Shown: positions 41,801 through 53,225 of the stretch, piece by piece
Layout of the letters: every line of letters begins with the position of its first letter
Position numbering within the stretch: position 1 is the first letter of the stretch
Assembly (NCBI GenBank): GCA_013400975.1
Contig: WBMZ01003304.1
Location: 124,001 to 188,000 of the forward strand
Length of the DNA: 64,000 nucleotides
Direction: 5' to 3'
Origin: Atrichornis clamosus
Lineage: Eukaryota > Chordata > Aves > Passeriformes > Menuridae
Notes under the pieces: generated by a model
Seen by the model: the letters and a program-made list of their open reading frames with translations, nothing else
What the model was told of the DNA's origin: nothing
Databases searched by the model: none
Made by a program: the position numbers and the translations under genes

Positions 41801-43694
41801 GTGGATACCTGTGACAACCCTCGGGGGCAGGAGGCCACTGTCCTCCCAGTGCCTGCACAAAGCCAGGCACAGAGCTGGGAGCTGCTGCTGCCGGCACAAC
41901 CATCACCACTGTGGGTCAGGAAAATTTCCTTTCTGTGATGGTCACATTCAAGTAATGAAGATTTAGACACCTCTAACAGAAAGCTGTTCCTCCCAGAAAC
42001 TGGTCCTCACAGCTACAGTTTTTACATGTATTTATCTCTTTTCACAAAGGGGCAATTAAACTCCCATAAGTCTGCCAAATTTATTACATTCTGTCTACCT
42101 AAATATTTCCTGTCATTTCAGTTGAATGTGGCATTTTCTGGTTCTTTTTATCTTGCAACTGTTTAACTGTCACACATTCTTTTTGAGCTGGCTAAATGTC
42201 GAGGGTGGAATAAATTATTACTCACATACTGTTATTTGTACAACTGTACTGTTTGGATTGGGGACCAATATCCTCTTGTATTAGGTAGGCATCTGAATTT
42301 GAATCTAAATGATGGTCACTGTTCCAAAGAAGTCACAATGTTGATGTGTTGAAGCATTTTTAAAAAATCAGTTGGATATGAAGGCTGCTTTGAAGATAAA
42401 TGCAGCATGATTAAATTAAGTATTACTTACTGATATATATTTCTTGCATAAATTTGATTTTCTATTTACATTACTTCCTGAAAATGCCATTGTTAATAGA
42501 GTTCTGACATCTTATTTCCCTTATTGCTGTCTCAGTAACATTTTATTTCTGATGCTTTAATAACTCAGTGTAGACTGAAAGGATAAAACTGAGGGAATTG
42601 ACTGAACTAATTAGACCCTGATTTGTCTGGCTGTCCAGCTCCTGACAAACGTGTCTTTGACATAAACAGAATAAAACATTTCTGCCATTAGCCACTTACA
42701 AATATCTGCTTTGGCAGAGCTCTGAAACTATTTAGTTCTTGGGGCATATTGTGCTGGGTAAGGAACCAATTCAGGATTTTTCTTTTGCCATTGTGACTCC
42801 CCCTTCCTGTCTGTGTTGAAATAGAGTCATATTTAGTAGCTTCACAAAAACTCAAAAACAGTTAATGCAGTTATCACCCTAACAAACTGAGTATTTCTGA
42901 GAAAGTGGAAATGTTCCCATTTCAATTTCTGGTTAATGACACGCTTGAGTATGGGATCTCAAATGTCAGTCTTTGTATTTTCAAACCTGTAGAAACTTGA
43001 ATAAAGCTTATACATAAGAGCAATCAACTCTGATAGCAGTAGGCTAAATATCAGTTTCTGAAAATAAATTTTATATGAATCTATTCTCCAGACAATTTGA
43101 CTTTTAAATGTTTAAAAATGTGACATCTTTATATAAGTGAATATAGATTGAGGCAGGAGCTATAAAAACTTGAAGTTTCCATGCATCACCTACTTTTCAC
43201 TATCACCTGTTAAACAGCACAACTAGATACAATGTGGCTTTACTACTTTCCCTTGCAATAATTTACTGCCCTTCTGACCTATAAACAGATAACCATTAGC
43301 ATGACTTGATACTGTTAGATGTTTGGATACATTCTCGGGTGTAATTCACGGTTTTAAAAATTGTATGTGTGAAAGGTTTTATAACCCAGCATTTGGAAGA
43401 CGGCAGCATTGCATTCCTTGAGCAGTGTTCTGGGAGTAATGATTTGTCACTGCAGCCTTGTTACAGGGCTTCCTGAGTGAGTGTCTTCTCCTCTCACCTC
43501 CTCCTGGATTGCTGTATCCTTATGTAAGGACCATTGAAAAATTCATTAAGCACCTTCCCTTTTGTCATTGCTTTCTTTGAGGGTGACTTCACTGCAATCT
43601 GCATGCAGAAAGTTTTTGGTGACCTCAATTATTGATTTACACTTATAACTTCATTGCAGTAAGGGGTGGGTGGAATTTGGGAGTGAATGTAAGT
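38885..43694. other. Intron sequence without genes
   Basis: AT-rich, with an ATTT-rich tract at 39.8 kb and a 12-bp palindrome GATGATATCATC at 41066-41077. A mildly GC-rich patch at 41810-41910 carries no recognised motif. Confidence 0.65.
39784..39823. repeat. (ATTT)n-rich tract
   Basis: Imperfect ATTT/ATTC units ending with four clean copies of TTTA. Low-complexity intron sequence. Confidence 0.8.
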
Positions 43695-43865
43695 GGCTCC
43701 TTGTCCTGCATCTGCTACTGATTCACTCTGTGACCTTTGGATAATTACTTCAGCTTTCTGTGCCTAAGCTCACTATTTGTACAATGAGTTCAACAGTGCT
43801 TCCCACCAGCACTTGTAAAGCTTTTCAAGTTCTGTGCTTGAAAACCACAAGAATAAAGCACTGTC
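43695..43865 (+). mobile_element. Ancient MIR/CORE-SINE-like relic, the best preserved of its kind here
   Basis: TCTGCTACTGATTCACTCTG, TGACCTTTGGATAATTACTT and TTTCTGTGCCTAAGCTCACT, then TTTGTACAATGAG, follow the MIR core in full order. The tail with ACTTGTAAAGCTTTTCAAGT and later AAGAATAAAGCACT resembles the GTAAAGCACTTTGAG-type 3' part common in sauropsid genomes. Both halves line up, which makes chance similarity unlikely. Confidence 0.72.
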
Positions 43866-46800
43866 ATGATTCATAATGGCATTACCCCTTTGTACCAAAG
43901 TCCTCTATTGAAATAAAAACAGTTGGGCTGGGGTAAGAGTGGTGAATCAAGTCTGTTATCTCTTTTCTCTTTTTCAGATATAAAATAGCCATAAGAAGCA
44001 TTCACGCAAAATGGCAAACCGTTTAAATGCCAGCGGGGTTGTTAGTCTCCTCAGGTTGCTGATTTTGAGCACTTCTCATTTTGGCTAGAAATAAGCCCCA
44101 GGACACCAGGTGACACATGAGTTTTCACATCTAATTAAACTGAGTGTGCAGTAATGTGCCTGAACTGTGCTTGTCCATGGAAACCAAAGGATTAGCAGCA
44201 GGTACTGGTGCTGGCTAGGTGATGAGTTAATGACCAGTGAGCACTTAGTAAGGTCCATTTCATCATTGTTCCAGTCTCTTATTTAAAAAAGTTAGGGGCA
44301 GGGAAGTAATCCTGAATCATGCCAGCTGAAAGGAGTGTCCTCTTAAAAGAAGAATGCATGGAAGAATCTTGAGTGACTAGCTAAAGACTGTATGTTAGTG
44401 AGACCTGAGGTGCTTAATCCTCATTTATTTTATGAACTTAATTTTTTAAAGCTTGTTTTAGGTCGTAATTGAGAAGAGGGCTCATAGTAGTCAACATATA
44501 ATTTACTTGGTCAGCCAGTACATATAGAGAATGATTGAAGATAATCAGAAGACCCTTGCATTTGCATAATGTTTACCTAAAGCGTGCACTGTAACTTGTT
44601 TGTAACAGAAGTTATTACCTGGAGATTAGCAGTAAATGGGTGAAATGGGAATATAAGACTAGAATGAGAATAAGACAAAGGGTAGAAACAGGGAGAGGTG
44701 TTCAAGTGGAGGAACAGGGAGATGATGTAGCCATGCTCTGTTGATATTTGTGAACTACGATAATGCTATTTCAGTAGATACTCCCAGAAGAAGAAGAAGA
44801 ATTCATCCAGGTTATTGTTTCTTGAGAGGGTAATCTTTTCAGGTGGGCACTGTGAAGAATATCTGTAAGTGCATGTAGTGTTGGTTAGAGGACTTTGTGG
44901 ATATTCAGAGTTGATAACTGCTCTCAAACTTGGAAGAAACTCTGTCATTTACTCTGTAAGCAAGGGTAAGTATGTGCCTTTTCTACACAGCGGGTGTCTT
45001 CAGTTGCTAAATTCAGCTACCCATCAAAGATGAGATCATTTAATTAAAAAAAGACTTTTATGCTTTTGTGGTAAGCCATTGAGAGAATGTGGGTAGGGAG
45101 TAAAATGATCGGAGGAACAGTAGAAAGTATGCAGCACAGGTCAATGAGAGGTCCTCTGTAATGACAATAATTGTTCGGAATGTTTTAAAATACACTTAAT
45201 CAGTATTGGGATTATAAAGATTTAATATCTGACAGGCAGAGATTTCTACATAGCCGTGATTAGAGAGCTTGTTTAGCTAGCAGAAGATCTCTGCTGAAGT
45301 AGTGAAGATTGGGTTAGGGTCTAACCATGGCCCAGTTTTATGTCTTTAAGATTTTGGAGGCATGTTGGGATTTGAGGTTGCAGTTATGCTGGATTACTGA
45401 GTTGAAATGAGTTTTTCACACATCAGAAGCAAGTACTGCACACTCATAGTTTTACTGAAATATTAATATAAAGAAATCCTTTCATTCCTCAAATGCTCTT
45501 AAAATGTTCTTTCTAACAAGATAATAACTGTAACCTAACAATTTTATATGCTTAACCTTTTGTAGGTCGTGCAGTGTGTGCAAGCAGAAATGGCAGGTTG
45601 TAAAAAATTAGTGTAGTTGTTTGTATTATGTTAGTGTTTAGAAGCTTGAGCTCCATTCTTTTAGGTATAGCATGAATATTAAAGGAAGATAGAGATTTCT
45701 GGCCCATGCTGCAATTTTGCAGAAGCACAGCTTGATGCTCACACTGTGTATGGTCTCCTTACTGGGCAGTCTGGTGGTGTTCTGGGCAACAGGGTCCTGA
45801 GCCTGGAAGTACATACTGACAGCCAAGGGAGCTGCCAGTGTTTGTGAACTGCTGTAATAAACTAGAAACAAAATTCAGATTTTCTGGTTTGTTTGTGTCA
45901 CTGCAGAGGTGCTGGAAAATGGAGGGGCCACAGTCATCAATCTTGGAGTCATTTGGGCAGACGCTGCACATGTAAATAAAACACAGTTCCTGTCCTGTCC
46001 AGCTTATGGTTTGGGATACAGGCAACAGAGAAATTAAAGAAAATATGTAGTGATGGTAGCAGAGACAGAAAGACAAGGATGTCCACAGAGCATATTGCCC
46101 TGTGAGCTTGCTGAGAGCACAGTGGTGCTCTGTGCCTGCCTCGCTGTTATCTTCTAGCAGTAGTAACCAGCAGTTGTTGTTAGCCCTAGAGGGGCTTGCT
46201 ATTCTGATTACAATCTTGTTTTTTTTCCCCTCAGTTTGGATTCCCATGTAATTTTAGCAGTATTCTTATGGAGAACTGTTAGAGCAAGATAGGAAGCGAA
46301 TGTTTTATGGCAGCTCAAATTTGTGCAGGAAAATGGCTTTAAGCATTCTCTTTTAACCTGAGCACTTAGTACAATATTTGTGGCAATCATGAATGCAGGA
46401 AATGAGGATCCTTTGTAGCAGAGTTAATGAAGATTTCAGTGTGTGCAAGCCCTTGCTTGCAGTTACGCTAGTGCTCAGAAGGTGCTTATTTTCCTGTCTT
46501 TCAGTAAGTCCTTCCCTGCTCAGGCAGTCTTGCAAGAGCATTTTCCATGTGTGGCAGATGAGGCATGGAGGAGAGGGCCTGTGGGAGATCACATGCCAGG
46601 TCACCGGTGAAGAAACAGGATCTTTATTTGTTGTGTTTTATCAGAAATGAATTATTCGAGGGTATGGTGGTGCCCTGCTTTGGTCAGGTACCTGAGCCTG
46701 CTCCGAATGGGCTGGTATGTTGTGCCACATAGTGGTATTAGCTCGGCTCCCAGAAGCAGTAGAGCTGCATCAGTAATTAGTTCTTCTCAGCAAGCTTAAT

Positions 46801-47049
46801 TAGCAGGCTCAAGCAGATACTGCACTGACATGGATACTTAACTTCTAGTTCCCGAGCCAGCTTAAGTATGTGTGCAAGAGCCAAGCGCTGTGCAGTGTGA
46901 ACTTAAAGTTCTGCCATCTTTGCTTTATTTCATTTAGAAACAGACCTCGAATCTCTTTTTAAATTTCTTTCCTAAAACTTTTGCTACACCCAGTGCATTT
47001 AGAGGTCCTTTGTATCTGTGTGAATAATGAATAAGCACTGCTTTGAACA
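43866..47049. other. Intron sequence without genes
   Basis: An exact POU octamer ATTTGCAT lies at 44560-44567, and GGTTAG/CTAACC form a small inverted repeat near 45312-45325. A 162-codon minus frame at 45759-46247 has no known domain. Confidence 0.6.
45978..46072. mobile_element. Possible fragment of an ancient SINE or LINE tail
   Basis: ACACAGTTCCTGTCCTGTCC and AGCTTATGGTTTGGGATACA followed by AGACAG resemble the widespread amniote repeat segment with CAGTCCCTGCCC, AGCTTACA and GACAGACAA. The match is short and could be coincidence. Confidence 0.3.
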
Positions 47050-47420
47050 AGGCCCACATGTCTGATTAGAGAATATTCTTTTTGATTAAAATCCATTGGT
47101 TAATTATTCAAACAATTTTTAGTTGCTTTTATTATTGTTTTTTAAATCAAATCCCATTTTACTCATCTTTTTAGGCAGGAGATGATATATATAAAATGAT
47201 CTTAATGTTTATTTGAACATCCAAATGCAATAAATCTGCTCAGTATTTCAATAGCATGCTTATTAATAGAACACATTATTCTGTTCAATATTGCATTCTC
47301 TTTAAAATTTAGCAGAGCATTAGTAGTAATGAAACTAGCTTAAATCAATATATCCCTGTTACGAGCCCATCTATGTGAGGAAGAAAATTCAAAAATTGCC
47401 TGTAGCACAATAACTAGGTG
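47050..47420. promoter_or_regulatory. Possible conserved noncoding block rich in homeodomain and SOX motifs
   Basis: ATTGG and TAATTA adjoin at 47095-47106, followed by ACAAT at 47111, TTATTGTTTT near 47132 and several further ATTA/TTAA cores. It is repeat-free and strongly AT-rich. The motif density is high, but such short motifs are frequent in AT-rich DNA. Confidence 0.25.
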
Positions 47421-49619
47421 ATAGTTGCACAAAAAGATCTAAGAGGAAGACTTTCGGTGAACTTTCAGTTTCTAATTTAGCATATGTGCAGATCACAATA
47501 TATTAACATTAATTTTAATAGAAATCTTTTCAGAACTAAAAAAATTCCCCAGAAAATACTTTGATTGCTTAGAACTAAATTTTGGTCTCACTGTCAATAA
47601 TGAGAAAGCTCCAACTCACTGGAGTGGGCTTTATAAACACCACATGCAACGACTAAATTGAGTGTTGTGAATACAGTCCAGAGAATATCACAGATATTTT
47701 CCTATTTAGTTGCAGAAATTGTGTGAAAAAACAAGTGCGCAAAGAAAAACTAAAATTAGATTTAACATTCTCAGCTTGGCAATCGCACGCTTCCATTAAA
47801 TGTATGGGCCAGAATTTTTATACTTAGATGTCTAAAATTAAACCCCTGAATAAAAGACCTGATTGTAGAAAGTGCTTAAGCACAGTGTTTGTAGAGAGAT
47901 GCATGGCCTAGTTCTGATAGTTTAATTTTAGTTTTCTTGGTGGGTTACTGTCACTTCGTTTAACTCAGAGTTGCTGCAGAACAATGTCTGGTTCTCTTGG
48001 CTTAAACTGGTGGAGTTGCAGTGCAGTGAGTACAGGGATGTGCCCCAGCCATGTGCCCTTGCAGCACAGCGACTCAGGTGGGTGGAACTGTGTCTTACCT
48101 CTGCGTATTTATGGGTTAGGAAGCAGAGAGAAAGACCACTGAAAGTCAGACCACTCGTTCCTTCTAAAAAACTCCGAAAATGTGAAGTAATCTGGTGTTG
48201 CTGTGGGGAAAAGCTGCCTGGTTTCCACTTTTGAGAATCAGGCTATGATTCTACACAAGTTGGTTCTTGAATTTCTAAAAGGCAATTTGGGTTTGCATCT
48301 CAATAGTGTGTTTGTTAAGAATGCTTCTGTATTGAAGACTTGGTGACTTTTAATGTGGTTTTTTGTTGTGTATTGCCCACAATTTTTTGCATTGATTTCA
48401 GCTTGCTTAAATCCTGCAAAACTACTCACAATCCTCCAAAAAACAAACCAAAACAAAATAACCCACACCAAAAATCCCATCCAAAACTTCCAAAAACCCT
48501 CTCCCAAAACTTCAGAGATACTGTGGAGGAAGCAGTTTGCTCCTCTTGTCTATCATCCTCCACATGTGGAGCTGAAGGTCTTCAGCAAACATTGCCTCAC
48601 CCTGCTCTCATGAGATGGGTAAATAGTAAAGTGTTGCAGATGGTTATCTTGAGTCATGGATATGCTGGGTGATTTACTGTTGTGATATCAGTGGAAGAGA
48701 CAGATGAGTGGCAGCATTCCTGCTCACGAACTTGCTAGCTCTTTCCCCTTCTTAAGATGTTGAAATGTAATGAAACTTAAACATTTTTAAACAACTTCCA
48801 GATTAAATTTTAATAGGAATGAAAAATGAACAATATTCTTACAAGTAAGAAATGGTCTTCATTATTTTTTAAAGTCCGTATCATAAGGAACAGCACCATT
48901 AATAAGAGCCTTGAGTTTTTTTATATTATGTACACTGTTCAGATAGAAATTTAACAGGGAATTTTAATGAAATGATGGCAGAAATCACATTTTTATTACA
49001 TCCCTTTGCAGAATATTTCCTGCGAGACCAAGATAGAGAGAGGCCAAAATTAATGGCTTTTCATAGGAACTGAGTGATAAGTTATGGAAAGCTTATAGAG
49101 ATAGTAATTTTAGGCTGCTGTTTGGATAGCTAAACAGCCTTATGGAGAATTGCTGCTTAATAGACATATCATGGGAATTAAAGACATTTGGATGTTAATT
49201 TGTATACTTATTTTTGGTATTGGCCCACAAAGAGAAAATCATTTTGCAGATACTTTGTTTGCTGCTCTGTAGAGAGAGGGAAAGAATTCACTTTTTGGAT
49301 AGTTCCTGTCACTTGACCACTTAAGAGAACATGGAAAGTTGTCAGGGGGCTGCCTCTCTTTTCCTTTTTCTCCCCTCTTGTGGCTTTTAATCTGAATGTA
49401 AGAGAGCATGATAAGATCTTGCCATGGTTTTGTTCTCATTAAAAATTAAAGAAATTGTTATTTTGGGAAATGAGAGTTATGTTTAGGGAAAATAAGCACC
49501 AAAAATATTTATGAAAATCTAAGCAATCTAGCATATTATGTTGACTTAGAGTTGAGCTTGTATTGCCCACTTGGCAAATATATTTTACCGTATTGCCGTA
49601 CAACTATAATAATAAATGA
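47421..49619. other. Intron sequence without genes
   Basis: AT-rich, repeat-poor; contains the A/C-rich tract at 48.4 kb. Parts may extend the suspected conserved blocks on either side. Confidence 0.6.
48409..48512. repeat. A/C-rich low-complexity tract
   Basis: About 100 bases almost lacking G on the plus strand (for example AAAAAACAAACCAAAACAAA, then CCAAAAATCCCATCCAAAAC). Interrupted (CAAAA)n/(CCAAAA)n-type low complexity rather than a clean microsatellite. Confidence 0.75.
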
Positions 49620-50000
49620 ACATACAGTAAAGCCCCCATCTACTATGGCAACTGGCATTTTAAAAGCACTTCACGTGCTTGGTTTCCTGTATTTTAAATG
49701 CAGATGTTCATCCAAGTTTTAATACCAATGGGAGGCCCTGTTCAAAACCTGCATTAGAGTGAAGCACAAGGTGGCAATAAACTTAATTCGGGCTTTTATC
49801 TTTCTTGGTTCCACCTCAAAGCTTTTAAATATTGCAGTTCTGAAGTGCGAATTTCTTTTGTGTTAGTCATTTCTGCGAACACCTGCGAGCGGCTGGGTTT
49901 AATTGGCCTACAGCTGTCACTGACTGTATGTGCAGGGGCTGGGGGAGGCACTCCTGATCGGCTGCCTTCGCGGAGGGCATCATTATCTCCTCTCCTTCCT
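49620..50000. promoter_or_regulatory. Candidate enhancer or conserved noncoding block
   Basis: Repeat-free sequence with locally raised GC and CpG from about 49875 to 49975. Close together lie an E-box CACCTG near 49880, a homeodomain core TAATTGG at 49900-49906, a second E-box CAGCTG at 49911-49916 overlapped by a MEIS/TALE-type CTGTCA, and a GATA core TTATCT at 49983-49988. The clustering suggests an enhancer; this is inference. Confidence 0.35.
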
Positions 50001-50040
50001 TTTCAGCTTTTTCTTTTTTTTTTTTTCTTTTTCGTCTTAT
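49987..50040. repeat. Pyrimidine-rich tract ending in poly-T
   Basis: Fifty bases of mostly C and T with T13 inside. It looks like a strong polypyrimidine tract, but no coding sequence follows the nearby AG sites. Confidence 0.7.
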
Positions 50041-51989
50041 AGGCAGGTTAGAAAGGTTTAGGGATTAGGGACCGAAAATAGAACGGGCTCCAGTGAGATT
50101 TGATGCCTCCTGGATGAAGTAATTTCGGCAAATATATCTGCATGCATCAACACCTTATTGAACAAGTCAAGCGTGGATTTGCTAATCTTGTTAGTCAATT
50201 TGCAGTACTTCTGTGGCTTTCGTAGAGGTGACTGTGCCAAGGGCCAGGGAGGCTGAAGTGCACAGCCGTGACAACAGGACAGAAGGAGGGAGTAAGGATT
50301 TTAAAAGTCCCTTCTTCATGTCAGCTGCTAGCAGTGTAATGGAAGGTGCTACTCTATGGTCAAAAAAAAATGAGTACAGGTTTGTGTTCAGATGTTTTTG
50401 ATGGGATGGCTTTGCTTTAGTCACTGATGGTGTCATTTGCATCGAGACTCGCTGGATCTCAGTAACTCAGTTTAAATTAGCAGTCTATTTGTTCCCTGAG
50501 TGTCTTGTGCATGTCCTTCACCTTTGAAATAACTGTTGCTCTGCTTTTATTTTATTTTTTAAGTTTATTTTCAGAATTAGGTACTGGCATGACAAATCTT
50601 ATTTCATACAAGAAACTACTGCAGAGTTCTTGTTTAAAAGTTAAGAGGAAGGACACCAGCTGGTGTTCTGTAATAGATTAGTACATTGTTTTCTACCTGT
50701 AGGTTTCCCTAGTCTTTACAGATGAAGTTGAATTATATAATCTTATAAAAGGAACAAGGGAAGGAAGAAATGCAGCCAAATCACTTGAACTAAGCCTGAA
50801 TGTCCTAAAGGTCATATTTCCCAGTGCTAAGAAGGGGAAAATAGTCTTAATATGGAATATTTTATTCACAACAGGAGCAAGACTGAAGCTTTCTGAATCT
50901 AAATTCAGCCACAAGCCTATAAATACACATTTTGGATTGTAATAGGCCTTGTAGTCATTGTGTGTCCCTTACAAATGGATTATAATTTGGAGAATGGTGT
51001 AGTTTGTGAATCTGGTGAGTTTACTGCATCCTCTGTTGCCAGGTGCATTTCCACTAGGCATTCATTGTATGTGGCCTGTAAGGGCCCTTCATGCCACTCC
51101 ACTGTGAATCCTCTGTGCTTTGTAGCTTAATGGTCTTCTGCCAGGTGAGACTTACTCTAGAACAAAAAGACTGCTTAAATGGGCATGAAAACTAAGGAAA
51201 TGCCTCTTCACTTTTCTATCAAAGCAGTGCATATATTACTCTAGCTAAATTTCTGCTTTTACGTGGGCCACAATCTTGTTGATGATTTACTTTGTTCTGG
51301 CGAAAGGCACGCAAGTCTTTATTTTTTAATAAGTGGAATTTCAAAAAATAAATGCATGTGGGGTGCAAAGTGAGTACTGGAGAAATAAGATCAATTAATA
51401 ACCTCTCCCAATTTCAGTCCTTTGGTTTTTTCCTTGCTGTGGTTTTTCTGGGTTCTCACTCCTACTCTTTATGTCAAGCTTGTTGCTTCCCTTTAAAATA
51501 TTTTTCTGTGCAGATGGATACTTTAGGGAAATATCATGCTAGAGAGAGCACCATTGCTAAGAAGAAAAGCAATGCAAGCTGGAAGAAAGGAAGGGCAGCT
51601 GCAGACCCAGTCTGTTCTGGTTACTCTCTTCAAATACATGGGCAATACTGGTGAGATATCTTACATTGGGGAGGACTAAGTAAGGGGATTTTTTTCAGTC
51701 TGACTTCAATATGATGTCTTTCATCCTCCAAGTTTTCCATTGAACACAGGCGATGTGACTACTTGCCCAAGAAAGTGTAGCAGCAACCCCTAATTTCAAT
51801 ACAAGTTGTTCAAGTTTCCTATTTGTGTTACCCAGTTGTGTTTAATTGGAATACATTAATATAGCAGACACCTTGCCTTCATCTAACCAGATTTAGGGCT
51901 GAGAATGAGTAGAAAGGTCTTATCTTAATGAAAATGAATTTTCTTCTGTCTGAACAATAATGCAATAAAATGATCAACCTTCTTTTTTT
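50041..51989. other. Intron sequence without genes
   Basis: Unique sequence with another octamer ATTTGCAT at 50435-50442. A 100-codon plus frame at 51352 follows no convincing acceptor and has no recognised domain. Confidence 0.6.
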
Positions 51990-52230
51990 AAGCTGTTAAT
52001 TGCCTGCATGTGTAATGCTACCTAGCGACATTTGTAGCAGTGCCTGGCGAGGGCCCCGCTGTTGGTCAGAGATTTTCGGAGGGGGCTGAAAGATAACATT
52101 ATTAGTAACAATTAAGACAAATGTTTCTTTTGTGGCTTGAAGAAGGCTCATTTAGCAAAATCTCTCAAAGGCAAGGCAGAGAGCATTTACAGGGTTTTAT
52201 TTATTTTGTAGGAAAGTAAATTGTTTGAGG
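51990..52230. promoter_or_regulatory. Candidate enhancer or conserved noncoding block
   Basis: TTAATTG at 51996-52002, a short GC-rich stretch at 52040-52070, a GATA core AGATAA at 52091-52096 and a SOX-type AACAAT at 52107-52112 lie within 120 bp. No repeat match was seen. The change of composition from the surrounding AT-rich intron is clear; the function is inferred. Confidence 0.3.
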
Positions 52231-52756
52231 GAGGGGAGAAACTGAAGTGTACGTTAGACCCAGCATAGCAGCAGTCAAAGGCCTTCCAGTAATGGTACCA
52301 GTGTAGGCCCAAGTGCAGAGCAGTGGGATTTCATATACAGTAAAGGGTGAGAAACAGCTACCTCGAGTATTCTTCTTACAGTAACTGAACGCTTTAGTTT
52401 CTGAATTAATTAATCAAAGGCCCTAGACTGCAATGTCATTATGAATAGTCAGAATATTTTCAGCTTGGTGCTTGGCTCATCAGTCTGGCAGACACTGAAC
52501 TCTGTCAATCCCTATTGAAGTTGTGCCAATCTTCTCAGATGAAGCTGATTGATGTGAGCCCTTTCCTCACCATTCATTTGGACAGCCAGACTGTGTGTGA
52601 CTAAATTCTTGGCCATCACAGACATTCAGATGAATTCATTTTGATTAGTTCTGGTTGAGACTTTGGGGAAACATGAAGACTGAATTGCTGTTCTTTTCCT
52701 CCCTTGCCCCGTGTCATTCTCAAGCTCTTCCCTTGTCCGTCCACAACGGTTATGCT

Positions 52757-52791
52757 CATGCACGCGTGCATGTGAATACACATGCACACAT
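52757..52791. repeat. 16-bp perfect palindrome in alternating pyrimidine-purine sequence
   Basis: CATGCACGCGTGCATG at 52757-52772 is its own reverse complement. The strict pyrimidine-purine alternation runs on to 52774, and a second alternating stretch follows at 52777-52791. Such sequence is prone to Z-DNA and to cruciform formation under negative supercoiling. Confidence 0.85.
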
Positions 52792-52984
52792 TTCTGTTGC
52801 TAGGCATTAATCCATGGGTCCAGGCAGAGTTCAAGAGCTTTTTTTATACTAATTGTCTTTTTCCAAACTACTTCTCTTCTCTGTACTCTGTGATATTGGA
52901 AAATCGTGCTGTTTTCTCAGTTGCAGCATTTTAATGCTTGCTCTGTCTTCAGTGAGTTGCTTTGCTTTTTTCTGCTATCTGGGA

Positions 52985-53225
52985 CAAATTTAGTGTAAAT
53001 TAAATGACCAGTTCATTTTTTTGCGCTCCATAGGCTGCAGCAAGTAATAAACAGCTTATGTAATCTCCTAATCATCAACTCAGCCAAAAAATGTCATAAA
53101 ACTCTGCAGTATACAGCACCTCGCAATGATTTTTGTAGCCTGCAGAAACCGTATATTATGAATATGGTTTGCTATGGGTTTTTTTATTTAAATTGTCATT
53201 ATCCTCCATTTGCAGAAAAGAGAAA
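52985..53225. promoter_or_regulatory. Possible conserved noncoding block
   Basis: Low-repeat stretch with TAATAA, CTAATC (OTX/PITX-like), TTTGCGC and GTATATTATGAATATGG. It has the texture of a conserved noncoding element, with no direct proof. Confidence 0.2.

Noticed and set aside
45312..45325. Telomere-like GGGTTAGGGT
   Set aside because: Fewer than two TTAGGG units; too short for an interstitial telomere array.
45759..46247. 162-codon minus-strand open frame
   Set aside because: No family resemblance; it overlaps a possible ancient repeat tail and other open frames. No splice or promoter context.
51352..51654. Acceptor-like CTGTGCAG before ATGGATACT inside a 100-codon frame, as a possible exon
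   Set aside because: No donor in frame with recognisable protein similarity; does not match the hinderin sequence I recall.
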